DNA of 64,000 nt, taken from positions 186,001 through 250,000 of the forward strand of contig JAAYAX010000005.1 of assembly GCA_012719175.1 (NCBI GenBank). The letters run 5' to 3'. A program made the translations under genes and the position numbers. The stretch is from Methanomassiliicoccus sp. (lineage in GTDB: Archaea; Thermoplasmatota; Thermoplasmata; Methanomassiliicoccales; Methanomassiliicoccaceae). The notes beneath the pieces are model-generated. The model saw only the letters and a program-made list of their open reading frames with translations. It ran no database searches and had not been told where the DNA came from. This document shows positions 43,799 through 51,928 of the stretch, piece by piece. How positions within the stretch are numbered: the stretch's first letter is position 1; each line of letters starts with the position of its first letter.

Positions 43799-44160
43799 GC
43801 TTTCCCAGGCCGGGGAGCCCTTAAGGTCTCCGTCCACCGGTTCTCATCGTCAACGAGGACGATGCGAGGCTCTATGGGCGCGTCCGCCAGCTCGAAGGCC
43901 ATGATGATCAAGCGGTCGCCCACACGGACCAGTCTGGCAGCGGCCCCGTTCACGCATATTATGCCCGAGCCCGCCTCTCCGGAGACCACATAGGTCTCGA
44001 ACCGTGCCCCGTTGTTGACGTCGGAGATGAGAACCTTCTCACCTGGCCATATGTCCGCCTCCTCCAGAAGAGAGCTGTCTATGATAATGCTCCCGATGTA
44101 GTCAGGGTCGGCCTGAGTGACCACGGCACGGTGGATCTTACCCCGAAGGAGAACGCGCAT
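43795..44160 (-). CDS. panD: Aspartate 1-decarboxylase, PanD type
   Basis: Makes beta-alanine for pantothenate and CoA. The 121-residue protein has KIHRAVVTQADPDYIGSIIID, with the Gly-Ser pair at about 24-25 where the proenzyme self-cleaves to form the pyruvoyl group, then NNGARFETYVVSGEAGSG and NGAAARLVRVGD. All are standard PanD features. Many archaea use the PLP enzyme MfnA instead, so a bacterial-type PanD suggests transfer. It is coupled to rnhA by an ATGA overlap. Confidence 0.93.
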   Translation of the reverse strand: MRVLLRGKIHRAVVTQADPDYIGSIIIDSSLLEEADIWPGEKVLISDVNNGARFETYVVSGEAGSGIICVNGAAARLVRVGDRLIIMAFELADAPIEPRIVLVDDENRWTETLRAPRPGKA

Positions 44161-44341
44161 GATTGCATTGATGGTCCTTTAGTTGAAGAAACTTTTCCTT
44201 GAAGCATAACCAGGCTCGGAGGTTTACCGTGAGAGCATATTAGAGATGTATCTTCCACCATGAAGAAGTTATTTTAGCGATATGTCTATCTGCTCCTGCT
44301 CATCGGCCTCACAGGGCCGTTAGCTAGACAAGGGGATAAAC

Positions 44342-45283
44342 ATGAGCAAAAAAGCGATAGCAGCAATGTTGGTAGTGGCCGTGCTGGTAGTGGCCAGCGC
44401 AGCGGTCGCTATGATATATTTGAACAAGGACAACGCCAGCGATGGCACCACGGGGACCATATCCGTCCTGGACGACCGAGGAAAGGCCGTGAACCTGACG
44501 GGAGCACCAGAGAGGATCGTATCCCTGGGTTCCGCATTCACGGAGATTATCTTCGATCTTGATGCCAAGGATAAGGTCGTGGCCGCGGACAAGTCGTCCA
44601 TGTGGCTAGTGGAGAACACCACAGGCACGGAGAACATCACCAACCTGCAGGGCGTAAGCACTCTGAGCGTGGAGTCGATACTGGCCCTTGACCCTGATCT
44701 GGTGGTCATATGGAACTTCGGCATGTATTCCACCTTCATCACCAATATGGAAAGCTCCGGGATCCCCGTGGCCGCTTTCTACCCCAAGAACGTGACCACC
44801 ATCCTGGAGACCATAGACAAGCTTGGGGAGCTGATAGGTGAGAAGACGAAAGCCCAGGCGATGGTCTCCGATATGAATGCCCGCATCGATGCGGTCCTGG
44901 AGAAGACGGCCAATATCTCGGAGAGCGAAAGGCCGAAGGTCTACCTGGAGCTGGCCTCATACGGGGGAACGACGGTGGGGAACGGCACCATGTCCAACGA
45001 TCTCATCGAGATGGCCGGGGGAGTGAACATCTTCAATAACGGGACCAAGAACTGGGTGGCCTCCACGGAGAGCATCGTGGAGAAGAATCCTGACATCATT
45101 GTAATCGAGGATGCCAGCACCAAGAGCAATGACGACCTCAAGGCTAACTTGGGATCGACAGTGGCCGCGGTGTCGGGCGATAAGATCTACCGGATCGACG
45201 GTACCACCCTGACCACCAGCCCCAGCGTCGTCGAGGCCCTGGAGAACATGGCCAAGTGGTTCCATCCAACGCTCTTCCAGTAG
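44342..45283 (+). CDS. ABC importer substrate-binding protein, iron/cobalamin type
   Basis: A 313-residue class III binding protein. An N-terminal helix (AIAAMLVVAVLVVASAAVAMIYL) without a lipobox Cys anchors it outside the cell. The binding fold has RIVSLGSAFTEIIFDL, LDPDLVVIW, a linking helix, and VSGDKIYRIDG with SPSVVEALENMAKWF at the end, typical of BtuF/FecB proteins. Glu in the TEIIF and ALENM segments are the positions that contact the permease. GGGGATAAAC precedes the ATG. Permease and ATPase genes follow. Ligand (cobalamin, haem or siderophore) is not decidable. Confidence 0.9.
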   Translation: MSKKAIAAMLVVAVLVVASAAVAMIYLNKDNASDGTTGTISVLDDRGKAVNLTGAPERIVSLGSAFTEIIFDLDAKDKVVAADKSSMWLVENTTGTENITNLQGVSTLSVESILALDPDLVVIWNFGMYSTFITNMESSGIPVAAFYPKNVTTILETIDKLGELIGEKTKAQAMVSDMNARIDAVLEKTANISESERPKVYLELASYGGTTVGNGTMSNDLIEMAGGVNIFNNGTKNWVASTESIVEKNPDIIVIEDASTKSNDDLKANLGSTVAAVSGDKIYRIDGTTLTTSPSVVEALENMAKWFHPTLFQ

Positions 45284-45360
45284 GGCCTCAAACCTTTTCC
45301 GTTTTTACTTTATCTCGATCAGAGGATGGTCTTTAATGCCTAAGGAACATCGGGGTGCGG

Positions 45361-46401
45361 ATGGCTGCTGAGGACATAGCCGAGCTCCAGAGGGCCAAGT
45401 ACAAGAGATGGTCCCTTATCATCGTATTCATGGTGCTGGCGCTTTTCGCCGCCATCATAATCTGTCTCAGCATCGGTGTGGTGAGCATACCCTTCGACCA
45501 GGTCATCTCCATCCTGATGGGCGGGGGAAGCGATAGGGACAGGCACATCATATTCAACCTGCGACTTCCCCGGGTGCTTCTGGGAGTCATCGTGGGCGCA
45601 TCCCTGGCAGTTGCCGGTGCCACCATGCAGGGTCTGTTCCGGAACCCCATGGCCTCGCCTTCGGTCATCGGCATCTCCGCCGGCGCGGCTTTCGGCGCAT
45701 CCCTGGCGCTGGTACTAGGAGTGTCCTGGGTCAGTGGGGCTTTCGCCATACCGGCCATGGCCTTCCTCTTCGCATTCATCACGCTGTTCCTCGTGTACGC
45801 CGTGTCCCGGGACCGCCGCGGGTATGTGCCCGTGGAGACGTTATTGTTGGCAGGGATCGCCATCGGGGCCCTGTTCAATGCCCTGGTCTCGGCCTTGCAA
45901 TACTTCGCGGGAGACAAGCTGTCAGGCGTGGTGTTCTGGCTCATGGGCGGTTTGAACAACGCCACCTGGGACCAGATCCTTATTTCCATTCCCGCTGTGA
46001 TACTGGGCTGCGCGGTCATCATGATGCTCTCCCGGGACCTCAACGCCATCATGGTGGGGGAGGAGCAGGCCGGAAACCTGGGGATAAACGTGAACCAGAT
46101 ACGCATGGTCCTGCTCCTGGCGGCATCCCTGGTCACCGCCATCGCTGTTTCCGTGGCCGGCACCATAGGCTTCGTTGGCCTCATAATCCCTCACGTGTTA
46201 CGAATACTGGTGGGACCGGACCACCGCGTTCTGCTGCCCGCATCCATCATCGGGGGGGCATTGTTCATGGTCGCCACAGATACTCTGGCCAGGACCATCA
46301 TCGCGCCGGCGGAGCTGCCGGTAGGGATAATCACCTCGTTACTGGGGGCGCCATTCTTCATCTACCTGCTGATGTCCCGCAAGAAGTCCATGGGGTGGTA
46401 G
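45361..46401 (+). CDS. ABC importer permease, BtuC/FecCD type
   Basis: About 346 residues with roughly ten membrane segments. It carries the family signatures LRLPRVLLGVIVGASLAVAG, GLFRNPMASPSVIGISAGA and TIGFVGLIIPHVLRILVGPDH. The track of hydrophobic helices is complete. ATG 45361 is two codons downstream of an alternative GTG. The gap from the binding-protein gene is about 75 bp, and the ATPase begins one base after its stop, so one operon is likely. Confidence 0.94.
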   Translation: MAAEDIAELQRAKYKRWSLIIVFMVLALFAAIIICLSIGVVSIPFDQVISILMGGGSDRDRHIIFNLRLPRVLLGVIVGASLAVAGATMQGLFRNPMASPSVIGISAGAAFGASLALVLGVSWVSGAFAIPAMAFLFAFITLFLVYAVSRDRRGYVPVETLLLAGIAIGALFNALVSALQYFAGDKLSGVVFWLMGGLNNATWDQILISIPAVILGCAVIMMLSRDLNAIMVGEEQAGNLGINVNQIRMVLLLAASLVTAIAVSVAGTIGFVGLIIPHVLRILVGPDHRVLLPASIIGGALFMVATDTLARTIIAPAELPVGIITSLLGAPFFIYLLMSRKKSMGW

Positions 46402-46402
46402 G

Positions 46403-47206
46403 ATGAAGCTCTCAGTACATGGCCTGAGCTTCCGTTATGGGAGCAGCGACGCCATCTCCAACATTGAGCTGGAGGCCAGCGAGGGGGACGTCATCGGGAT
46501 ACTAGGACCCAATGGATCGGGCAAGACGACCCTGCTCAAGTGCCTGAACCGTTCTCTGACGCCCCGGGCGGGGACGGTCATGATCGATGATGTCGACAGC
46601 CAGACTCTGACAAGGAAGGAGCTCGCCACTAGGATGGGGACCGTACCCCAGAGCGTGAACATCACCTTCCCGTTCACCGCCTTGGACATCGTGATGATGG
46701 GCCGCCTTCCGGAGCTGAAAAGGTTCGAGTCGGAAAGCAGGAGGGACATGGACATCGTGAAGGAGGCCATGGCCATGACCAATACCGTCCAGTTCGCCGA
46801 CCGGCCCATGGACCAGCTCAGCGGCGGTGAAAGGCAGAGAGTGATCATAGCCAGAGCCTTGGCCCAGAAGCCCAAGGTGCTCCTTCTCGATGAGCCGACC
46901 CTGCACCTGGACGTCAATCATCAGCTGGAGATACTGGACCTCATAACGGCCCTTGCCAGGAAGGAGAGGCTCATCGTCATCATCGTCACCCATGACCTGG
47001 CGTTGGCCGCGCGCTATTGCACCAAGGTCCTTCTCATGCAGAACGGATGCATCCAGGCGGCGGGAGAGGTCACGGATGTGATGACGACGGAGAACCTGCG
47101 GAAGGTCTTCCTCATCGAAGCCTCAGTGTACTTTGACGAGCGAATAGGTGCCTACAGTGTCTCTATATTGCGCTCCACTCGCTCGGATGAGCCCGAAGAT
47201 CGGTAG
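46403..47206 (+). CDS. ABC importer ATPase, BtuD/FecE type
   Basis: A 267-residue ATP-binding subunit with Walker A GPNGSGKTT, Q-loop near VPQSVNITFPF, signature LSGGERQRVIIARAL, Walker B VLLLDEPT and switch His in IVTHDLALAA. It drives the importer encoded by the two genes upstream. Start ATG 46403 is one base beyond the permease stop. Confidence 0.95.
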   Translation: MKLSVHGLSFRYGSSDAISNIELEASEGDVIGILGPNGSGKTTLLKCLNRSLTPRAGTVMIDDVDSQTLTRKELATRMGTVPQSVNITFPFTALDIVMMGRLPELKRFESESRRDMDIVKEAMAMTNTVQFADRPMDQLSGGERQRVIIARALAQKPKVLLLDEPTLHLDVNHQLEILDLITALARKERLIVIIVTHDLALAARYCTKVLLMQNGCIQAAGEVTDVMTTENLRKVFLIEASVYFDERIGAYSVSILRSTRSDEPEDR

Positions 47207-47262
47207 TGACGTCCTTCAGGCAGTTATTTAGGCCTTCCTCATTGATATAGGGTCGTTCTCGG

Positions 47263-48354
47263 ATGAGCGGCACCACCAGCTTCCTCTATCACCCCGACTT
47301 CCTGCTCTACCAGTTCGGCCCAGGACATCCGTTCCAGCCGGTGCGGGCAATTCACACCTTGGAGACCTTGATGGATGCAGGGATCATCGACGGCGTTGAC
47401 GCCCATATCGTCGAGCCCGAGGGAGTGGACATGCAGGACCTCAACCGCGTCCATCCCCCGGCATTCGTGGCCCAGGTGGAGAACGCCTGTGCTGAGTACG
47501 ATCTACTGGACCACGGGGACACGCCCGGAAGCCCCGAGCTCTTCCAAGGGGCACTCATGGCAGTGGGCGCGTCCGTTCGAGGGGCCAGGGGCATCATGGA
47601 GGGGGAGTTCGAACACGCCTTCAATCCCGCGGGGGGCCTCCATCATGCCAAACCCACGAGCGCTTCCGGTTTCTGTGTCTTCAACGACCTGGCCGTCACC
47701 GTGCAGTACCTTCGCGAGAGGCACGGCGTGGAGCGGGTGGCGGTGATCGACATCGATGGCCATCACGGGGATGGGACCCAGGGCATCTTCTACGGGGAGA
47801 AGGTGCTGACCATATCTCTGCACCGCCACGGACATGGATTCTACCCCGGCAGCGGCACAGTAGATGAAAGGGGGGAGGGACAAGGCCAGGGGTTCAACAT
47901 AAACATCCCCCTGCCCGCAGGCACTGATGACGCTCACTATCTGGATGCCTACAGGACGGTGGTGGTGCCTGCCCTGCGGGCGTATGCCCCGGAGTTCATA
48001 ATCCATCAGTTCGGGGCCGACGGTCATCGTCAGGACCCGTTGGTGGGCCTGGGGCTGACCACCCGAACCTACGTGAAGGTGGCGGCCATCACACACTCCC
48101 TGGCGCACGAGCTGTGCGATGGACGGTACTTAGTAACGGGAGGTGGCGGCTATGATCTCGATGCCACCCGCAGGACATGGTCCCTGATGTTCGCACAAGT
48201 ATGCGGTGGCAGCGGGACGATGGGAAAGTTGGCCGTTCTTCATGATAGGGAGGTATCGAGAATGAATGACGAGGACGCGGCACTCACCGAGGCTATCACC
48301 AAGGAGCAGGAAATGGTGGCCGTGGACATGTTGGAGCGCTCGATGATGAGATAG
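47263..48354 (+). CDS. Histone-deacetylase-like / AcuC family deacetylase
   Basis: A 363-residue arginase-fold hydrolase. The zinc and catalytic motifs are present: GGLHHAKPTSASGFCVFND, the DIDGHHGDGTQGIFY metal site, QFGADGHRQDPL and GGGGYDLDATRRTW with the catalytic Tyr equivalent. Family members remove acetyl groups from lysines, polyamines or acetoin-pathway enzymes. Substrate here is unknown; protein lysine deacetylation, including chromatin proteins, is an inference. It stands alone between the ABC operon and tRNA-Asp. Confidence 0.92.
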   Translation: MSGTTSFLYHPDFLLYQFGPGHPFQPVRAIHTLETLMDAGIIDGVDAHIVEPEGVDMQDLNRVHPPAFVAQVENACAEYDLLDHGDTPGSPELFQGALMAVGASVRGARGIMEGEFEHAFNPAGGLHHAKPTSASGFCVFNDLAVTVQYLRERHGVERVAVIDIDGHHGDGTQGIFYGEKVLTISLHRHGHGFYPGSGTVDERGEGQGQGFNINIPLPAGTDDAHYLDAYRTVVVPALRAYAPEFIIHQFGADGHRQDPLVGLGLTTRTYVKVAAITHSLAHELCDGRYLVTGGGGYDLDATRRTWSLMFAQVCGGSGTMGKLAVLHDREVSRMNDEDAALTEAITKEQEMVAVDMLERSMMR

Positions 48355-48374
48355 TAGAAGAAGAGAGCGAATGG

Positions 48375-48447
48375 CGCCCTGGTCGGGATTTGAACCCGAG
48401 TCGAAGCCTCGACAGGGCTTCATGATAGGCCGCTACACTACCAGGGC
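48375..48447 (-). tRNA. tRNA-Asp (anticodon GTC)
   Basis: The acceptor stem GCCCTGG/CCAGGGC has discriminator G, followed by an encoded CCA (48372-48374). The anticodon arm AAGCC-CTGTCGA-GGCTT gives GTC. T arm: TCGGG-TTCAAAT-CCCGA. A TATATA run lies about 28-34 bp upstream on the minus strand. The body matches tRNA-Glu at 10947 except for the acceptor stem, one D-loop base and the middle of the anticodon. Confidence 0.96.
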
Positions 48448-48669
48448 GTGCTTTTGACCCAAATATGTTAGTCCTATATATGGCTTTTCAAACTCGAGGC
48501 CGCGAGGAGCACGGTCCGTCAACACACTGGCCATGTATTCTTAGAAACGGTTTTGCTTAACGACCCGCGCTTGTCGCGTGTGGCGTCTAGGGCCGCTCGC
48601 TCTTCTTGAAAAAGATGCGATAAGACGACACTACATTTATGTGACCGACCCTGGTTATCGCTCACGTCG

Positions 48670-49494
48670 ATGACTATGGACGGAAAGTTGAGGGTCAGCG
48701 ATTACATGGTCAGGGAGGTCGTTTATATCGATCCTGACTACACTGTCGAGCAGGCGAGGCAGAAGCTCATAGCCACGGAGTTCCACGGACTTCCGGTGGC
48801 GGAGGACGGGCACATCATTGGTTTCGTAACTGCCAAGGAACTGCTGAGGGCCATCGATCGTCCCCAGGTCAAGGTCCGGGACATAATCAAGGTTGGGACC
48901 ATCACCGTCTCCCCGGACATGGACATTGATGATGCGTCCAGGGTCCTGTTCCGTTACGGTCTCCGCAACGTGCCCGTGGTGGACGAGAACGGCATCGCCG
49001 TGGGCGTCCTCTCCAACATCGACATAATCAGGTCCCACATCGAGAAGGCGACCCCCAACAAGATCAACATGCTCAAGACCTTTCTGGAAAAGAAGCATGG
49101 GGTCAACATCACCATCCGCAGAAGGATAATCTCCATAGAGTCCATCAGGCCCACTCAGCACGAGGTGTTCGCCGACGAGCTGAGGGGGAGGCAGTATGAG
49201 ATAAAGAGGGGTCTGGTGGAGCCCCTCATCGTGGTTCAGAAGAAGGGTTACTACGTTTTGGTGGACGGCCACCACCGCGTCCTGGCGGCCAGGGATATGG
49301 GGGTCCGTCAGTTCCAGGCGTTCGTGCTGGAGCCGGACCGGGACATCGACCTGGGCCTGGAGAGGTCGGCCAAAGAGATGGGGATAACTTCGCTGGACGA
49401 CGTGAAGATCATCCAGGGCTCACACCATCCCCTGGTCCAGGTCTACACCAGGCTGCTGAAGGATGAGGTGCCGATGAGCACCACCCGTCAGTAG
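48670..49494 (+). CDS. CBS-pair protein fused to a ParB/SerK-like domain
   Basis: A 274-residue protein. Residues about 7-125 hold two CBS motifs (VSDYMVREVVYIDPDYTVEQA and VRDIIKVGTITVSPDMDIDDA), which usually bind adenosyl nucleotides. Residues about 155-240 form a ParB/Srx-type domain with IESIRPTQHEVFADEL and the nucleotide-binding LVDGHHRVLAARDMG. In Thermococcus a related ParB-fold protein is a free serine kinase, so phosphotransfer is possible; a DNA partition role is less likely because no HTH is visible. CBS fusion suggests control by the energy state. Confidence 0.85.
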   Translation: MTMDGKLRVSDYMVREVVYIDPDYTVEQARQKLIATEFHGLPVAEDGHIIGFVTAKELLRAIDRPQVKVRDIIKVGTITVSPDMDIDDASRVLFRYGLRNVPVVDENGIAVGVLSNIDIIRSHIEKATPNKINMLKTFLEKKHGVNITIRRRIISIESIRPTQHEVFADELRGRQYEIKRGLVEPLIVVQKKGYYVLVDGHHRVLAARDMGVRQFQAFVLEPDRDIDLGLERSAKEMGITSLDDVKIIQGSHHPLVQVYTRLLKDEVPMSTTRQ

Positions 49495-49505
49495 TGCCCG
49501 TGCCC

Positions 49506-51797
49506 TTACTTCTGCCTGCGGATGGACTCCAGGACCATGCGCTGTTCGGCCGCTGCCACGTAGTTTATGGTGGTCAACACGGTGTCCGCGTTCAGTGAGA
49601 TGGAGTCGATGCCCGCCCGTACCAGGAACTCGCAGAACTCCGGGTACACGGACGGTGCCTGACCGCATATGCCCACGGGCACGCCCTTGTTGTGAGCATG
49701 CTTGATGAGGTGGGCGATGGCGCGCTTGATGGCGGGGCTCCTCTCGTCGAAGTAGCCCATGCGGCCCAGAATGTCCGAGTCCCGGTCCGCGCCCATGGTC
49801 AGCTGCGTCAGGTCGTTGGAACCGATGGAGAAGCCGTCGCAGTGCTCCGCGAACTCCTCGGCCATGAACACGATGACGGGGACCTCGGCCATGAGGTACA
49901 GCTTGAAGTCGTTGCCGCGGTACAGGCCGACGTCGTTCATCATCCTCTCGATCTTGACGACCTCATCGACGGTGCGCACGAACGGCAGCATAATCCACAC
50001 ATTGGTCAGCCCCATCTCTTCCCGCGCCTTCTTGATCGCCTTCAGCTCAGCGAGGAAGGCGTCATGGTACGACTCGGAGACGTAGCGGGAGCAGCCGCGC
50101 CATCCGATCATGGGGTTCTGTTCCTTCGGTTCGTACCTGGCGCCGCCCTTCATGTCGCGGTACTCGTTGGTCTTGAAGTCGCTGGTGCGCAGGATGATGG
50201 GTCTTGGGAAGAACGCCTTAGCGACGGTGGCGATGCCCTGGCTGAGCTTATCGATGAGCTCCCTCTCCCTTCCCTGCTCGATGAGGGCGCAGGGATGCTC
50301 TTGGATGTACGAGGTGAACAGGAACTCGATGCGCATGAGACCGACACCCTGGACGGGCAGCTTGGCATACTCCTCGGCCTTCTGCGGCACGCCGACGTTG
50401 ACCATGATCTTGGTGCCGGTGATCGGGGCCGAAGCGGCCATCGTAGCGACGGGGGCCGAAGCGGGCTTGTCCTCCTTGTCCAGCCCCTCGTAGACCACGC
50501 CGGTCTGACCGTGGACGGTAACTTCCATGCCGTTCTTGAGGACCTCGGTAGCATTCTTGGCGCCCACGATGCACGGGATGCCAAGCTCCCTGGCGACGAT
50601 GGCCGCATGACAGGTCATGCCGCCCTCGTCGGTGATGATGGCCGAAGTTCGGGTCATCGCCGGGACCATGTCCGGGGTGGTCATCTGGGTGACCATGATA
50701 TCTCCCTGCTTCACCACGTCCAGGCTCATGTCCTCCTGGTAGATACGGACCGGACCACTGGCCTTCCCTGGGCTGGCCCCCAGTCCCTTGACCAGGATCG
50801 TCCTCGAGGCCTCGATCTTGTCCTCGGCCTTCACGTTCTTGTCCTTGGACAGGGTGGTGACCGGGCGTGCCTGGACGATGTACATGCTCCCTCCCTCCAT
50901 GGCCCACTCGATGTCCATGGGGCGGTCGTAGTGCATCTCTATCTGGTTCCCCACCTCCGCGAGGTCCAAGATCTGCTCGTCGGTCATCTTTTGCTTAGTT
51001 GCCAGGTCCTGAGGTATGTCCTGCCTCATGCACTCGCCGCTCTCCCCCCGGACCAGTTTCCAGGTCTGGTTGGAAATGCGGCGGTTGAGTATCTTGCGGT
51101 GGAATTTGTCCACCACATAGGTGTCGGGGGTGACCTTGCCTCCCACTAGAGCTTCCCCCAACCCATAGCCTGCCTCGATGATGATGTGCGGAAGCTCGGA
51201 GTTGGGATCGATGGTGAACATTATCCCGGAGATGTCGGAGTTGACCATGCGCTGGACAACCACGGCCAGCTTGACCTTGTCGTGCTCGAAGTTCTTGGAC
51301 ACACGGTATGCCAGTGCTCGTGGGGTGAACAAGGATGCCCAGCATCTCTTGACGCTCTTCAGAAGAGACTCCGGTCCAGACACGTTGAGATAGGTGTCCT
51401 GCTGCCCGGCGAAGGATGCCGTCGGAAGGTCCTCGGCCGTGGCGCTGGAACGGACCGCCACCAGAGGGTACTTACCCTTCCCCAGCTTCTTGTACTCCTC
51501 GACAACCGAGGCCTCCAGGTCCTTGGGCACATCCCCTTCCTCGAAGGCCTTGCGGATCTTTCCTGACGCCTCCTGCAGGGCAGCGTCAGAAGATACGTCC
51601 AATCCTGATAGGGCCTCGGAGATGATGTCCTTGAGATTGTTTTGCTTCAAGTAATAATCGTAAGACTCGGTGGTGAGCACGAATCCCGGCGGAACTTCGA
51701 AGCCCGCGGATGTGAGCTCTCCTAGGTTGGCCGCCTTACCACCTGCGATCGGAATATCGTTCACTCCAAGGTTCTTGATGCTCATTAACCGTTTCAT
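49506..51797 (-). CDS. ppsA: Phosphoenolpyruvate synthase
   Basis: Converts pyruvate plus ATP to PEP, AMP and phosphate, the entry to gluconeogenesis. About 763 residues: N-terminal ATP-grasp domain (IAGGKAANLGELTSAGF), central phospho-His domain GGMTCHAAIVARELGIPC with the catalytic His, and the C-terminal PEP/pyruvate TIM barrel (IGSNDLTQLTMGADRD, GICGQAPS). A longer frame to 51845 exists, but ATG 51795-51797 has GGGGATC upstream and opens at the family start. With POR it joins acetyl-CoA to sugar synthesis. Confidence 0.96.
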   Translation of the reverse strand: MKRLMSIKNLGVNDIPIAGGKAANLGELTSAGFEVPPGFVLTTESYDYYLKQNNLKDIISEALSGLDVSSDAALQEASGKIRKAFEEGDVPKDLEASVVEEYKKLGKGKYPLVAVRSSATAEDLPTASFAGQQDTYLNVSGPESLLKSVKRCWASLFTPRALAYRVSKNFEHDKVKLAVVVQRMVNSDISGIMFTIDPNSELPHIIIEAGYGLGEALVGGKVTPDTYVVDKFHRKILNRRISNQTWKLVRGESGECMRQDIPQDLATKQKMTDEQILDLAEVGNQIEMHYDRPMDIEWAMEGGSMYIVQARPVTTLSKDKNVKAEDKIEASRTILVKGLGASPGKASGPVRIYQEDMSLDVVKQGDIMVTQMTTPDMVPAMTRTSAIITDEGGMTCHAAIVARELGIPCIVGAKNATEVLKNGMEVTVHGQTGVVYEGLDKEDKPASAPVATMAASAPITGTKIMVNVGVPQKAEEYAKLPVQGVGLMRIEFLFTSYIQEHPCALIEQGRERELIDKLSQGIATVAKAFFPRPIILRTSDFKTNEYRDMKGGARYEPKEQNPMIGWRGCSRYVSESYHDAFLAELKAIKKAREEMGLTNVWIMLPFVRTVDEVVKIERMMNDVGLYRGNDFKLYLMAEVPVIVFMAEEFAEHCDGFSIGSNDLTQLTMGADRDSDILGRMGYFDERSPAIKRAIAHLIKHAHNKGVPVGICGQAPSVYPEFCEFLVRAGIDSISLNADTVLTTINYVAAAEQRMVLESIRRQK

Positions 51798-51928
51798 TTT
51801 TAGATCCCCGGTCGGTCTCCTGACATAGCATGGAGCATTGGTCACATAATGTCGTTGGTAATAAATTTAATTGAACGGAGGACGGGGCCAGTGTAATATT
51901 GCCTCAGTTCTCACTTCTGGCCTCATGT

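Noticed and set aside
44304-44319. CGGCC/GGCCG hairpin before the ABC binding-protein gene as a cobalamin riboswitch
   Set aside because: Only a 5-bp stem; no B12-box or larger riboswitch fold is visible.
45333-46184. 283-codon minus-strand frame opposite the ABC permease
   Set aside because: Antisense shadow of membrane helices, Met/Ala/Thr-rich, no start signal.
49692-51149. 485-codon plus-strand frame opposite ppsA
   Set aside because: Complete overlap with PEP synthase motifs on the other strand and no recognisable protein features.
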